Shown: positions 34,418 through 46,510, numbered from the stretch's first letter. The stretch is 64,000 bases of DNA from Polyangia bacterium (GCA_030424595.1 JAUHWG010000019.1:124001-188000); one strand, 5' to 3'. A program made the numbers and translations. Notes: generated from the letters alone by a model not told the origin.

Positions 34418-35299
34418 TCAGCCCTCGCCCGCAGCGGCCTCGTCGGACCCTCCGTCGGCGAGCCGCTCGATGATGTGGAAGCCGAAGTCGGTCTCGACGA
34501 CGGGCGAGAGCTCTCCGGGCTTGAGCGACCAGGCGGCCTCCTCGTAGGCGTAGGCGAACATGCCGCGGCCGATCGGCCCCAGATCGCCGCCGCGCTCGGC
34601 GGTCCCGTCCTCCCCCTTCTCCTTGGCGACCTCGGCGAAGTCCTCGCCGCCGGCGATCTTCGCCCGCAGGGCCTCGGCCTCGGCCTTCGCCTCGTCGCGG
34701 CTGCGCTTGACGTCGTCGTCGGCCCGCTTGGCCCCGGCGTAGCGGATCAGGATGTGGCGGGTGTGGACCTTGTCGACCGCGCAACGCTCGGCGATGACGA
34801 AGCCGATCGGCGTGTCGAGCACGTCGGTGCGGCCGGCGATCGGCAGGCCGAAGATCGGCTCCTTCAGCGGCTCGTAGCGCTCGGGCCAGGCGTCGCGGGT
34901 GAAGGTTCCGGTGCCCCCTCGCTTGGCCTTGGTCCGCTCATCGTCGGAGTCGCTGAGGACGAGGCTCTCGAAGGTCTCGCCCGCCCCGAGCTTGGCGAGG
35001 AGCGACCTGGCGTGGGCCAGGGCGGCGGGCTTGTCCCGGAGTTTTTCAGAGTTCTCGGGCTTCTCGTCCCCTTCGAGCTCGGCGTGAGCGACCACGAGGA
35101 TCTTCAGGCAGGCCTCGTTCGGGTCGGCCTCCTGGACCGGCTCGCTCGGCTTCTCCGGATCTGCGGCGGGGGTCGCCTCAGCCTTCTTCGTCGCCTCGTC
35201 AGCCTCGGGGCTCGCCTTGGCGGGGTCGGCCTCTTTGGAGCAGGCCGACCCCGCGAGGGCGAAGGCGAGGGCGGCGATCGGGAGCAGAGAGCGGCGCAT
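34418..35299 (-). CDS. Parvulin-type peptidyl-prolyl isomerase lipoprotein
   Basis: A 293-residue protein with a lipobox (LAGSAC, about residue 20) and an acidic Ala/Glu/Pro linker. A first parvulin-like domain (KILVVAHAELEGDEKPENSEK) is degenerate; the second is typical (KVHTRHILIRYAGAKRADDDV, FAEVAKEKGEDGTAERGGDLGPIGRGMF, GELSPVVETDFGFHIIERLADG). It should assist folding of exported proteins in the periplasm, as PrsA and SurA do. Given how many exported proteins this genome encodes, such a role is plausible. Confidence 0.9.
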   Translation of the reverse strand: MRRSLLPIAALAFALAGSACSKEADPAKASPEADEATKKAEATPAADPEKPSEPVQEADPNEACLKILVVAHAELEGDEKPENSEKLRDKPAALAHARSLLAKLGAGETFESLVLSDSDDERTKAKRGGTGTFTRDAWPERYEPLKEPIFGLPIAGRTDVLDTPIGFVIAERCAVDKVHTRHILIRYAGAKRADDDVKRSRDEAKAEAEALRAKIAGGEDFAEVAKEKGEDGTAERGGDLGPIGRGMFAYAYEEAAWSLKPGELSPVVETDFGFHIIERLADGGSDEAAAGEG

Positions 35300-35377
35300 G
35301 GAGGGATGGTATCAGGCGCAGGAGGGGGCGGAGAGTTCCTCTAGCGCCGGGAGCACCGGGAGAACTAGGAGAGCCTT

Positions 35378-35869
35378 CTAGGGGTCTTCGCTCTCGGGAT
35401 CCGGGTCGAGCTCGAGCTGCTCACAGGCGCTCTCGGCAGGGTCTTCCCCGTCGGGCTCATCGTCCGCAGCGGGGCTGGGCGCGTCGACGATCGTCAAGGT
35501 CCAGGAGCGGGGGGCCTCCCAGCCCTCCACCTCGAGGGTGAGCGTGACCTCGCCCGCGGCGAGAGGGGTCAGCAGGAGAGAGCCTGGCCCCTCCGCCGCC
35601 TCTGCACGCAGGAGCTCTGGGGTGTCGCTTTGCAGGTCGCGGAGGGTCGCCTCGTGGGAGCCCGTGTCGTCGTGATAGACGACCATCGCCTCGACCGGCG
35701 CGTCGGCGACGAGGGTCGCCTCGCAGAGGCCGGCGAGGCGGGGCTCACCGCAGCCGGGCCCGCCATAGCCGCACTCCCAGGCCGACCAGATCCCGCAGCC
35801 GCCGAGGCTCAAGGAGGCGAGCGAGAAGGCGAGAGCGGCGAGAGCGGCGAGCGGTGCGTGCTTGGGCAT
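35378..35869 (-). CDS. Small lipoprotein, unknown function
   Basis: A 163-residue protein with lipobox SLGGC-G (about residue 25), a Cys/Gly-rich segment (WECGYGGPGCGEP), a probable beta-sandwich (AMVVYHDDTGSHEATLRDL, GSLLLTPLAAGEVTLTLEVEGWE, SWTLTIVD) and an acidic tail. The middle part has an Ig-like character. It lies between the zinc-ribbon protein gene and the parvulin gene and is probably in the same transcript. Confidence 0.68.
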   Translation of the reverse strand: MPKHAPLAALAALAFSLASLSLGGCGIWSAWECGYGGPGCGEPRLAGLCEATLVADAPVEAMVVYHDDTGSHEATLRDLQSDTPELLRAEAAEGPGSLLLTPLAAGEVTLTLEVEGWEAPRSWTLTIVDAPSPAADDEPDGEDPAESACEQLELDPDPESEDP

Positions 35870-35937
35870 GGGCTACCTGCTCTGGCGTAGCCGAGGTGCC
35901 CCCGCGAGCGCAAGCCCGGGGCGCCCTCGCGGTCGCG

Positions 35938-37245
35938 CTACTGGTAGGTCTCGCGGCCGATGGTCTCCCGCAGCGCGCCGGTGGCCGGGTCGAGCACCTC
36001 GAGGGAGGAGGTGCGGACGACCAGGACATAGTCCTCGGTGACGATCACCCCGTCGATGTTGTCGACCGCGAAGAGCGAGCGCAGCGTCTGATCCCAGAGC
36101 CGGTCGCCGGTCTCGGCGTCGAAGGCCGTCACATGCCAGGCCTTGCTCCCCTCACCGTAGACCGTGACGTAGCGGCCGCCGCCGACGTCGTCGTGGGTGT
36201 TCGAGCCCTCGCGGGCGCGGAGCGGGTCGATCGAGGGGACCTCGACGCGCCAGGCGACCGAGCCGTCCGCCGCGAGTCCGACCGCGACCGGGACCTTGGT
36301 GCCGGGCTTGCGGACCCCGGCGACGATCGTCCGCTCGCCGTCCTCGATGAAGCGCTCCGCCTCGAAGTCGTCGATCGTCCGGCCGAGCCGGCGTAGCTGC
36401 CGTCGTTGCGACCCGTCGGGGATGAGATCCCAGCGCGGCTCGGCGGAGCGGCAGTCGCCCGGGCGCTCGCCCTCGCGGAGCTCACCGCTCTTCGCATCGA
36501 CCAGAAATTCTCGCTTGTCGACCTGCTCGATCCAGAAGGTCGAGCCCTCCGCGGCGCCGCAGATCGTCTTGACCCGGTCGCTGAGGTCGAGGCTCGTGAG
36601 CGTCGCCCCATCTGCGGTGTCGACGAGGTGGAGCTTGGCGCGGGCGTCGGAGATCGCGGCTCGATCGCCGGCGACAGCCGCGAAGGTGTGCCGGTAGCCG
36701 TCGCTGTAGGTCCCGTAGGGGCCGCTGCGGAAGAGCACCTGCCCGCCGCTGGAGACCGCGACGAAGAAGAGCTCGTCCGCCGGCATGACCCGGATCCGGC
36801 CGAGGAACGCCGGCTGGTCGCCGACCTTGACGGGGAGGGGCAGGCCGCCGACGTCGTCCCAGAGGACGAACTCCTGAGCGCCGAGGCCGGGCACTGCGGA
36901 GTCTCCTCCAAAGCCGGGGATCGTCACAGCCCCGGCCCCCAGCGCCTCCGCGCGCTCAGCCACCCCGCTCAGCGAGGAGTAGACGGTGTAGCCCACGCCC
37001 GCGAAGACGAAGAAGAGCGAGCCGAAGACCGCGAGCAGGATCCACTTGACGATCTTGGCCCCGCCGGGGTCGCTCGACGCCCCGCCCTGCGCGACCCGGT
37101 GGACCTGCACCGGTCTTGGCGGGGGGGCGGGCTTGGAGGCGACGTTGACGTGGGTCCCGCAGTACTCGCAGGAGAAGGAGGTGTGTCCGGGCGGAGGGCT
37201 CAGGCCCGCGCCGCAGCTCGGACATTTTATGGTCGTCACCGCCAT
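35938..37245 (-). CDS. Zinc-ribbon membrane protein with PQQ-like propeller
   Basis: A 435-residue protein. The N-terminus is a zinc ribbon (KCPSCGAGL, SCEYCGTHV), then a Pro-rich stretch and one membrane helix (about residues 65-90, WILLAVFGSLFFVFAGVGY). The rest has repeated strands of the PQQ/WD-like kind (WDDVGGLPLPV, LHLVDTADGATLTSLDL, GDRLWDQTLRSLF, LEVLDPATGALRETI). The ribbon is cytoplasmic and the propeller external. The role is unknown; a scaffold or sensor is possible. It is the first gene of the leftward run. Confidence 0.8.
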   Translation of the reverse strand: MAVTTIKCPSCGAGLSPPPGHTSFSCEYCGTHVNVASKPAPPPRPVQVHRVAQGGASSDPGGAKIVKWILLAVFGSLFFVFAGVGYTVYSSLSGVAERAEALGAGAVTIPGFGGDSAVPGLGAQEFVLWDDVGGLPLPVKVGDQPAFLGRIRVMPADELFFVAVSSGGQVLFRSGPYGTYSDGYRHTFAAVAGDRAAISDARAKLHLVDTADGATLTSLDLSDRVKTICGAAEGSTFWIEQVDKREFLVDAKSGELREGERPGDCRSAEPRWDLIPDGSQRRQLRRLGRTIDDFEAERFIEDGERTIVAGVRKPGTKVPVAVGLAADGSVAWRVEVPSIDPLRAREGSNTHDDVGGGRYVTVYGEGSKAWHVTAFDAETGDRLWDQTLRSLFAVDNIDGVIVTEDYVLVVRTSSLEVLDPATGALRETIGRETYQ

Positions 37246-37330
37246 CGGTCTCCGGACGACGATATCACGCGCGCGGCTGGAGAATGGAGCGCGGCCACCC
37301 TCGGCGCATGGGCGCCTCTTGGCGAGGAGC

Positions 37331-37459
37331 CCCCTGGCAGGAGTCCCGCGCGCGCTCGCTTGCCCTCATTGTCCCTCTTGGCTCCGCTAAAACCTGCGGT
37401 AGAGCCCGTACGGCGGCGTGCTGTCGAGGCCGAGAGGACCGACGATCGCGGCGCGAGAG
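37331..37459. repeat. Dispersed palindromic repeat, near-complete copy
   Basis: Aligns along its length with the copy at 60452-60611: GGCAGGAGTCCCGCGCGCGC, TCGCTTGCCCT, CCTGCGGTAGAGCCCG, GTCGAGGCCGAGAGGACCGACGATCGCGGCGCGAGAG. It lies in the divergent gap upstream of the Rieske-glutamate-synthase gene and ends about 48 bp before its start. No other gene is seen in 37246-37506. Confidence 0.75.
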
Positions 37460-37506
37460 GCTGTTAGGCTGGGCGGGCCGAGCGAGCCGCCGGCGGGAGA
37501 TCACAG

Positions 37507-39150
37507 ATGACGCTAGTTCAGATTCGCACCGACCGTCGGGTCAAAGTCGCCACCTTCAGCGAGCTCGGAGACCGCGACCCGGCCTACGCCCTCGTCGCCA
37601 ACGTCGATCTCGTCGTGGTCCGCTTTGACGATCAAGTCTCGGTGCTCTACGGCCGCTGTCTCCACCGCGGCGCTCTTATGGCGGATGGGACAGTTCAGGG
37701 GGACGACCTGATCTGCGGGGTCCACGGCTGGGACTACCGCCTCGCGACCGGCGTCAGCGCCTACAACAACAAGGAGGTGCTGCACCGCTTCAAGGCCGAG
37801 ATCAGCGCCGACGACGACGCGGTCTACGTCGACGAGGCGGAGATCGAAGAGTGGCAGCGCGAGCACCCGCAGGCCTACGATCGCGACGCCTACCTGGGCC
37901 TCTACGCGGACCACCACGGCGGGCCCGAGGAGCCGGACAACGGCTATATCCAGACCCTCGCCCGCGACGGCCTGAGCAAGCTCGGGCATCACGGGGCGAT
38001 GAGCGCGATGGGGGTGCCGCTGACCGAGCTCCCGCGCTGGTCCGACGTCCAGATCATCACCGGTCAGCTCGCCAAGCAGCCGCTCCTCGACGACGTTCCG
38101 GTCGGCACGGACGTGGTCATCGGCCCGCGCGCCGCCAAGCCGCTCCGCCTCGAGATCCCGATCTTCGTCAGCGACATGAGCTTCGGCGCCCTCAGCGAAG
38201 AGGCCAAGACAGCCCTGGCCCTCGGGGCAGAGCAGGCGGGCACCGGGATCTGCTCCGGCGAGGGCGGGATGCTCCCGGAGGAGCAGGCGGCGAACAGCCG
38301 CTACTTCTACGAGCTGGCGTCGGCGCGCTTCGGCTGGGGGCTCGACAAGGTCAAGCGCTGCCAGGCGTTCCACTTTAAGGGCGGGCAGGGGGCGAAGACC
38401 GGCACCGGCGGCCACCTCCCCGGCAACAAGGTCGTCGGCAAGATCGCTGAGGTCCGCGGGCTCGAGCCGGGCACCGCCGCGATCTCGCCCGCGACCTTCC
38501 CGGACCTCAAGGGCGTCGCCGACTTCCGCCGGGTCGCAGGCGAGGTCCGCGAGGCGACCGGGGGGATCCCGATCGGCTTTAAGATCTCCGCCCAGCACAT
38601 CGAGAACGACATCGACTTCGCCCTCGAGTGCGACGCCGACTACATCATCCTCGACGGCCGCGGCGGCGCGACCGGTGCGGCGCCGAAGATCTTCAAGGAC
38701 AACATCTCGGTGCCGACGATGGTCGCCCTGGCGCGGGCTCGCCGTCACCTCGACGCACGGCGCCGCGGCGACGTGACCCTCGTGATCACCGGCGGCCTGC
38801 GGACCGAGTCCGACTTCGTCAAGGCCCTGGCCCTCGGGGCCGACGCGGTCGCGATCGCGAACTCGGCGATCCAAGCGATCGGCTGTCTGGGGATGCGCGC
38901 CTGCCACACCAACAATTGCCCGGTCGGCATCGCCACCCAGAAGACCCACCTGCGCGAGCGCCTGATCGTCGAGGCCTCGGCGAAGCGGCTGACGAATTAC
39001 CTGGGGGCGACGGTCGAGCTGATGAAGATCCTCGCCCGCGCCTGCGGCCACGAGCATCTCCGCGGCTTCAACCTCCACGACCTGACCACCTACAAGCGCG
39101 ATCTCGCCTACCTGACCGGGGTCCCCTACGCCGGCGTCGTACCGCTCTAG
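37507..39150 (+). CDS. Rieske domain fused to FMN-binding glutamate synthase domain
   Basis: A 547-residue protein. Residues ~10-110 are a Rieske [2Fe-2S] domain with CLH (RCLHRGAL) and CGVHGW. Residues ~170-540 match the FMN/iron-sulfur synthase domain of glutamate synthases (FVSDMSFGALSEEAKTALALGA, GICSGEGGMLPEE, HFKGGQGAKTGTGGHLPG, DGRGGATGAAP, CHTNNCPVGIATQ). No glutaminase domain is present, so ammonia or another donor, or another reaction, is likely. The Rieske part could deliver electrons to FMN. Such fusions belong to the glutamate-synthase-related group and their reaction is not established. It stands alone on the plus strand. Confidence 0.9.
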   Translation: MTLVQIRTDRRVKVATFSELGDRDPAYALVANVDLVVVRFDDQVSVLYGRCLHRGALMADGTVQGDDLICGVHGWDYRLATGVSAYNNKEVLHRFKAEISADDDAVYVDEAEIEEWQREHPQAYDRDAYLGLYADHHGGPEEPDNGYIQTLARDGLSKLGHHGAMSAMGVPLTELPRWSDVQIITGQLAKQPLLDDVPVGTDVVIGPRAAKPLRLEIPIFVSDMSFGALSEEAKTALALGAEQAGTGICSGEGGMLPEEQAANSRYFYELASARFGWGLDKVKRCQAFHFKGGQGAKTGTGGHLPGNKVVGKIAEVRGLEPGTAAISPATFPDLKGVADFRRVAGEVREATGGIPIGFKISAQHIENDIDFALECDADYIILDGRGGATGAAPKIFKDNISVPTMVALARARRHLDARRRGDVTLVITGGLRTESDFVKALALGADAVAIANSAIQAIGCLGMRACHTNNCPVGIATQKTHLRERLIVEASAKRLTNYLGATVELMKILARACGHEHLRGFNLHDLTTYKRDLAYLTGVPYAGVVPL

Positions 39151-39155
39151 CGGGC

Positions 39156-39196
39156 TCTAGGAGGCCGTGGCAAAGGTCGCGCGCGCTCTCGCGGGG
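39156..39196. repeat. Dispersed palindromic repeat, head fragment
   Basis: CTAGGAGGCCGTGGCAAAGGTCGCGCGCGCTCTCGC just after the Rieske fusion gene matches the left terminus of the palindromic family. Confidence 0.6.
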
Positions 39197-39246
39197 CCGG
39201 GCTTGGCCGAAGTGCGCAGGCCATCCCCGTCCCTATACTCAGGGTT

Positions 39247-40428
39247 GTGCAGGGCATCGTCACAGCGCTCCTCATCGTCGCGGGCGCCTCTGCGGGGGGC
39301 TCGATCGGAGTCGCGCGCCCGCCGACCGAAGGACGCGAGTCCCCCCAGGCGCGGTGTGAGCTGCGCGGCGAGCCGCGGGTCGTCGGTCGGCTCGCCGGCG
39401 CGCAGGGGCGGACGAGCTCCGCCGTGGACGCCCGCCTCGGCGAGACGGTGGAGGTCTTCGTCGAGGTCGCCGGTCGCCTCGACGGTCGCCGAGTCCTCTT
39501 CTCCGAGGACAGGGCCCGCGGGCGCGTCTCCTGGGTCGACTCAGGGTGTCCGCCGGCTGAGCTGCGCTGGCAGCGGGTCGAGCCGACGATGGAGCACGTC
39601 GCCACCGAGGGTCCCAACGAGGGGAGCTCGATCTACGCCAACGCGGTGATGTTCGGCCCGCGTCACGGCGCTTGGATCGGCTACGACAAGCTCGAGTACA
39701 GCGCCTCGCCGGTCGCCGCGGCCGACGATCGTTGGAGCTGGACTGTGACCGACGCCCGGCCGAGCGAGGGCCGGCTTGTTCGCGCGCGCGGCGAGGCGAT
39801 GGCGGGCCTCGGGGTGATGCGCCTGAGCGTCAGCGTCACCCCCGAGGGCGGAGCTGCGCGGCGCTCGGCGGGGGTCGAGGATCGGCGTCGGGGGGGCATC
39901 GCTGAGGACGTCTTTCGCTACACCTTCCGCAGCGGCGACGACGTCTTCGGCTGGCTGACGACCTTCTTCAACGTGCCCTACGTCTTCGGCTCGGCTGGGG
40001 TCGGCGTCCGCTCCCAGGCTGAGCGCTATGTCGGCGCGGACTGTGCGGACGTGATCGTCGCGGCGCTGCGACGGGCGGGCCATCGCGACTTCGGCTACAC
40101 CAGCGTCGCCGGGCTAATTCGCCAGCTACCGCGGGCGTCCGAGCCGATCGTCGTGTCACCGGCGGAGTCGGCCGCGGCGAGCTCCGACTACACGCCTGCT
40201 CCTGGGGACATCCTCGCGATCGACTACATCGGCGCGACCTCGCTGCCGCGGCCCTGGGACCATGTGGTCGTGCTCGTCGAGGATCGCGGGCCTGAGGGCG
40301 AGGCGGACGGGGTGCTCGGGCCTGAGGACCAGGTCGCCGACACCGGCGATGCCCGCGGTCTCCGCTTCTCTGCGCTCGGCGACCAAGGACGCGTGCGGGT
40401 CTTGCCGCTCCGCGCGAGGTCAAAGTAG
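39247..40428 (+). CDS. Exported NlpC/P60-like protein
   Basis: A 393-residue protein starting with GTG. A short signal peptide (ALLIVAGASAGG) precedes a ~200-residue N-terminal domain without known family. The C-terminal ~150 residues resemble the NlpC/P60 papain-like fold: NVPYVFGSAG, GADCADVIVAALRRAG with the presumed catalytic Cys, APGDILAIDYIG and PWDHVVVLVED with the presumed His. It may cut cell-wall peptides or be a binding relative. TATACT at 39234-39239 ends 7 bp before the start codon, so the mRNA may be leaderless. Confidence 0.7.
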   Translation: MQGIVTALLIVAGASAGGSIGVARPPTEGRESPQARCELRGEPRVVGRLAGAQGRTSSAVDARLGETVEVFVEVAGRLDGRRVLFSEDRARGRVSWVDSGCPPAELRWQRVEPTMEHVATEGPNEGSSIYANAVMFGPRHGAWIGYDKLEYSASPVAAADDRWSWTVTDARPSEGRLVRARGEAMAGLGVMRLSVSVTPEGGAARRSAGVEDRRRGGIAEDVFRYTFRSGDDVFGWLTTFFNVPYVFGSAGVGVRSQAERYVGADCADVIVAALRRAGHRDFGYTSVAGLIRQLPRASEPIVVSPAESAAASSDYTPAPGDILAIDYIGATSLPRPWDHVVVLVEDRGPEGEADGVLGPEDQVADTGDARGLRFSALGDQGRVRVLPLRARSK

Positions 40429-40450
40429 GCCCCGCCGAGGGGGGGCCTAC
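40425..40450. terminator. Hairpin between convergent genes
   Basis: GTAGGCCCC (40425-40433) pairs perfectly with GGGGCCTAC (40442-40450). The stem contains the stop codon of the NlpC-like gene and precedes the end of the convergent isomerase-like gene. No T-run, so a shared terminator is inferred. Confidence 0.55.
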
Positions 40451-40470
40451 CGCGGTCGTCGCCGGCTGGG

Positions 40471-41280
40471 CTAGCGGCCCTTGTAGTTCGGCGGGCGCTT
40501 GCCCAGAAACGCCGACATCGCCTCGCCGAGGTCCTCAGACGCGAGGAAGGCCGCGTTCCAGGCGGCGACATAGGCGAGGCCGTCGCCGAGGCTGCCCTTC
40601 TCGCTCTGGCGCATCACCTGCTTGGTCCCGCGGACGGTCAAGGGCGGGTTCGCGGCGATCTCGGCGGCGAGGGCCTTGGCTGCGGCGTCCGTGGCCTCGC
40701 GATCCTCGTAGACGTGGTTGACCAGGCCGATCGTCGCCGCTCGCTCGGCGCTGATGTCCTTGCCGGTGAAGGCCAGCTCGCGGGCGTGGCCCGGGCCGAC
40801 GATCCTCGGCAGGCGCTGGAGGGTCCCGAGATCGGCGACGATCGCGATCTTGGTCTCGCGGACGGAGAAGCGGCTGTCGGCGCTGGCGAGGCGGAGATCA
40901 CAGGCGCAGATCAGATCGACACCGCCGCCGATGCACCAGTTGTGGACCGCGGCGATCACCGGGACGGGGCACTCCTCGATCGCGTTGAAGCAGGATTGAA
41001 AGCGTTGGATCGTCCGCAGGAGCTCCATCCGGGTCGCCGCCCCGCCGCCCTGGAGGGCCGCGCCCAGGTCGGTCGCGGCGCTCATCAGGTCGAGCCCGTA
41101 GGTGAAGGACGTGCCCTCGGCGCGGATGATCACCGCGCGCAGCTCGGAGTCCTCGGCGAGCTCTCGAAATGCCGCGCCGATCTCAGCAAAGAAGACCCCG
41201 CGCATGGTCTTCTCGAGGATCGTGACGGTGACGATCGTGCCCTCACGGTCGACTCGGATGGTCTCGTAGGTGGTGCTCAT
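40471..41280 (-). CDS. Enoyl-CoA hydratase/isomerase family (dienoyl-CoA isomerase-like)
   Basis: About 269 residues from ATG 41280; the longer frame adds a charged extension without homology. It has the crotonase fold: oxyanion segment in RAEGTSFTYGLDL and in IAAVHNWCIGGGVDLICACDLRLAS. The active-site region SVRETKIAIVADLGTLQRLPRIVG matches delta3,5-delta2,4-dienoyl-CoA isomerases (ECH1 type), with the Glu and Asp that ECH1 uses for proton transfer, rather than simple hydratases. It would act in beta-oxidation of unsaturated fatty acids. No other beta-oxidation gene is adjacent. Confidence 0.88.
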   Translation of the reverse strand: MSTTYETIRVDREGTIVTVTILEKTMRGVFFAEIGAAFRELAEDSELRAVIIRAEGTSFTYGLDLMSAATDLGAALQGGGAATRMELLRTIQRFQSCFNAIEECPVPVIAAVHNWCIGGGVDLICACDLRLASADSRFSVRETKIAIVADLGTLQRLPRIVGPGHARELAFTGKDISAERAATIGLVNHVYEDREATDAAAKALAAEIAANPPLTVRGTKQVMRQSEKGSLGDGLAYVAAWNAAFLASEDLGEAMSAFLGKRPPNYKGR

Positions 41281-41660
41281 CGCCAGCCCAGATCTAGCCG
41301 ATCCGGCCGTGTCGCGGGCGTCTCGATCGCTCTTCGTCGTCTCCGGCCGAGGCGTCAACGTCGGCGAGCCGGGACTGCTCGGGGGGAGATCTCTCGTCGC
41401 TCGCGGCGAAAGATCTGATCGCGGGCCTTCACGTCGGGCCTCAGCGTAGAAGCCCGCGACGTCGCAGCGATCGGTCAAGGTAGGTAGTGTCGGGGCGGGG
41501 CCAAGTGATCAGAAAAGATCGAAAATCGTGTCACGGATACCACTAGCGTCCGTAATTCATCCGGGCGGGCAGGTCATGAGCGCCCGCGGAGGGCGGCGCA
41601 GGGTCGTCCTTGCGCAGGGGTCGCTCGCGGATAATCCTGGCGTCCAGGGGTAGGGTGGCG
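41281..41660. other. Divergent intergenic region upstream of a kinase gene
   Basis: 380 bp between divergent genes. An AT-richer stretch (about 41505-41563, CAGAAAAGATCGAAAATCG) stands out from the surrounding GC and probably contains promoter elements, though no consensus -35/-10 pair is clear. No gene or repeat seen. Confidence 0.45.
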
Positions 41661-44811
<3,151 letters not shown>

Positions 44812-44813
<2 letters not shown>

Positions 44814-44911
44814 GCTCGCGGGAGCTCACCTGAACTCACGGGGGCTCGCGGGAGCTCGCGGGAGCTCGCGGGAGCTCACCTGAGCTCACCTGAGCTAGCC
44901 TGAGCTCCGGT
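44812..44911. repeat. 10-bp tandem repeat (GAGCTC-centred) from the kinase stop codon
   Basis: Ten consecutive 10-bp units of GAGCTCGCGG / GAGCTCACCT type. The preceding CTAGCCT and the kinase stop codon have the same pattern, so the array starts at the end of the gene. It fills part of the 274-bp gap before the sigma gene. Confidence 0.92.
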
Positions 44912-45087
44912 CCGCCGGAGTTCGCCTGAGCAGCAGGGAGGCCAGCGCAGGTCCGCGCTAGATCGCGGCGCTGAGGCCTCCCCGGCAGCGCGGACCCTCG
45001 CCTCTGCACCTCCGGCACGTCTGCTGGTCTCGGGGCAATTCCCGGGCCTCGCTTGCACCCATCGGGTGCGGCGGGCAATCTCGTCCG

Positions 45088-45708
45088 GTGGGCGATGATC
45101 GTCAGCTCTTGACCGCGTGGCGGGGCGGTGACCTCCGCGCAGGCGAGGCGCTCTTTGATCGCCACATCGCGTCGATCCATCGCTTCTTTAAGAACAAGCT
45201 CGGGGACACCGACGCGAGCGAAGATCTGGTCCAGCAGGCGTTCATGGCTTGTGTCGAGGGGCGGGACCGCTTTCGTGAGGACTCTAGCTTTCGCTCCTAC
45301 CTCTTCGGGATCGCCCACAATCTGCTCTGTGACTATTTCCGCGAGCGTCAGCGGGGCAAGCGGGCGGTCGACTTTGAGACGCTCTCGGCGGTCGACCTCG
45401 GGGTCGGCCCGCTGACCGTGCTCGGTCAACGCCGCGAGGTTCGCCTGCTCCTCGAGGCCCTCCGTCGGATCCCGCTGCGCTTTCAGGTGGTGCTGGAGCT
45501 TTCGTACTGGGAGGACATGAGCTCGGCGGAGATCTCAGAGATCCTCGGGTTGCCGGCGGCGACGGCTCGATCGAGGCTGCGGCGGGCGCGGGAGCTCCTC
45601 GGGCATGAGATCGCGGCGCTCGCCGGAAGCGCGGAGCTCCGCGAGAGCACGACGGCGAACCTCGACCGGTGGGCTGAGGAGCTCCGCGGCGGTTGGTTGG
45701 AGCCCTAG
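45088..45708 (+). CDS. ECF-type RNA polymerase sigma factor
   Basis: A 206-residue protein starting with GTG. Region 2 reads GEALFDRHIASIHRFFKNKL and DLVQQAFMACVEGRDRFREDSSFRSYLFGIAHNLLCDYFRER; region 4 reads ALRRIPLRFQVVLELSYWEDMSSAEISEILGLPAATARSRLRRARELL. These are the two domains of ECF sigma-70 factors. A ~30-residue C-terminal tail follows (STTANLDRWAEELRGGWLEP). No anti-sigma gene follows; the upstream kinase on the same strand suggests control by phosphorylation, which is known for some ECF groups that are linked to Ser/Thr kinases. Confidence 0.93.
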   Translation: MGDDRQLLTAWRGGDLRAGEALFDRHIASIHRFFKNKLGDTDASEDLVQQAFMACVEGRDRFREDSSFRSYLFGIAHNLLCDYFRERQRGKRAVDFETLSAVDLGVGPLTVLGQRREVRLLLEALRRIPLRFQVVLELSYWEDMSSAEISEILGLPAATARSRLRRARELLGHEIAALAGSAELRESTTANLDRWAEELRGGWLEP

Positions 45709-45709
45709 G

Positions 45710-46204
45710 CCTGAAATAAGCGCTGGTGTGAGGTGCCCTCACAAGCCCGCGTAGAACCCCTGATGGCACGGATTTCGCGCTTCGACCGTATCTGTGCGGG
45801 TGAGCGTTCACCTCCTGCTTGTCGGCGGGCGGAGCTCGGAGGCTGAAGGCGGGCGGGCGAGGGGCGACGAGGCGGGTCCCTCGCGGACGCGGGTCCTCCC
45901 ATGCCACGTGCTCGCCACGGGTCAAGCTGAGGTGCTTGAAGAGACAGGGTACGCGTGTCTCCGCGCGAGGCACGGGTCCTCCCGCTGCGTCCCACCCGTC
46001 GCCCCTCGCTCGCCCGAGCGAGTCTGTCGGGGCTCCGCTTGCGAGTACGTGCATCGCTTGCTCCCGTAGGTCTTCGCTCGGTACGTGCTCGTCGAGACTC
46101 TCGACGATGATGAGAAACAACGCGCATCGTCGGCCGAACTTCGGTCCGTGTCGTAGTCCAAGCGAGCGCGAGCCTCCGAGGCCCCAGTGAGAACACCGAG
46201 CGGG
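45710..46204. repeat. Left arm of a large imperfect inverted repeat
   Basis: About 495 bp. Its outer end CCTGAAATAAGCGCTG is the exact reverse complement of the outer end of the right arm (46965-46980), and the match continues with substitutions and small indels to the inner boundary near CACCGAGC (46204). The outer end lies 2 bp past the sigma-factor stop codon. Frames across it are disrupted and I support no gene. Confidence 0.85.
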
Positions 46205-46340
46205 ACAACTCGCGCGAGTCATCTCAAGGCCGAACCTCGGCGAGAACGGAGCCCATAGGCAAGCGCTTGACCGAAGTGCAAGAGCTTCGAGCCTCCGCCG
46301 GTAGAGTTGGTCGTCGACCCGGCTCCTGTGACTCCCTTCG

Positions 46341-46510
46341 CTGGGCTTACGCTCGCGGCTCGATCGCCTCAAGCTCCGGCGCTCGATCAACGGCCGCGTG
46401 AAGGTCTTCGAGAACAAGCGCGGCTACGACGAAGCGACACATGTCCTGAGCCACCTCTACAACCTCTTCCTCGGCGGCAGCTTCGTGCTCGGTGTTATCA
46501 CAGGCGTTTC
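46341..46510 (+). pseudogene. ORF remnant in the centre of the large inverted repeat
   Basis: In the 282-bp centre (46205-46486) one frame reads RLDRLKLRRSINGRVKVFEN followed by KRGYDEATHVLSHLYNLF, with no good start and loss of sense on entering the right arm. It resembles the helical end of a transposase-like protein, but I cannot name a family. It is treated as a remnant. Confidence 0.3.

Noticed and set aside
41281-41478. N-terminal extension of the isomerase-like ORF
   Set aside because: Charged low-complexity sequence with no crotonase homology; ATG 41280 matches the usual family start.
45284-46417. Long minus-strand frame through the left inverted arm, and its counterpart 46492-47139 on the plus strand
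   Set aside because: Both run through the inverted repeat and share short peptide blocks, but frames differ between the arms and the first overlaps the sigma gene. No domain is recognisable.
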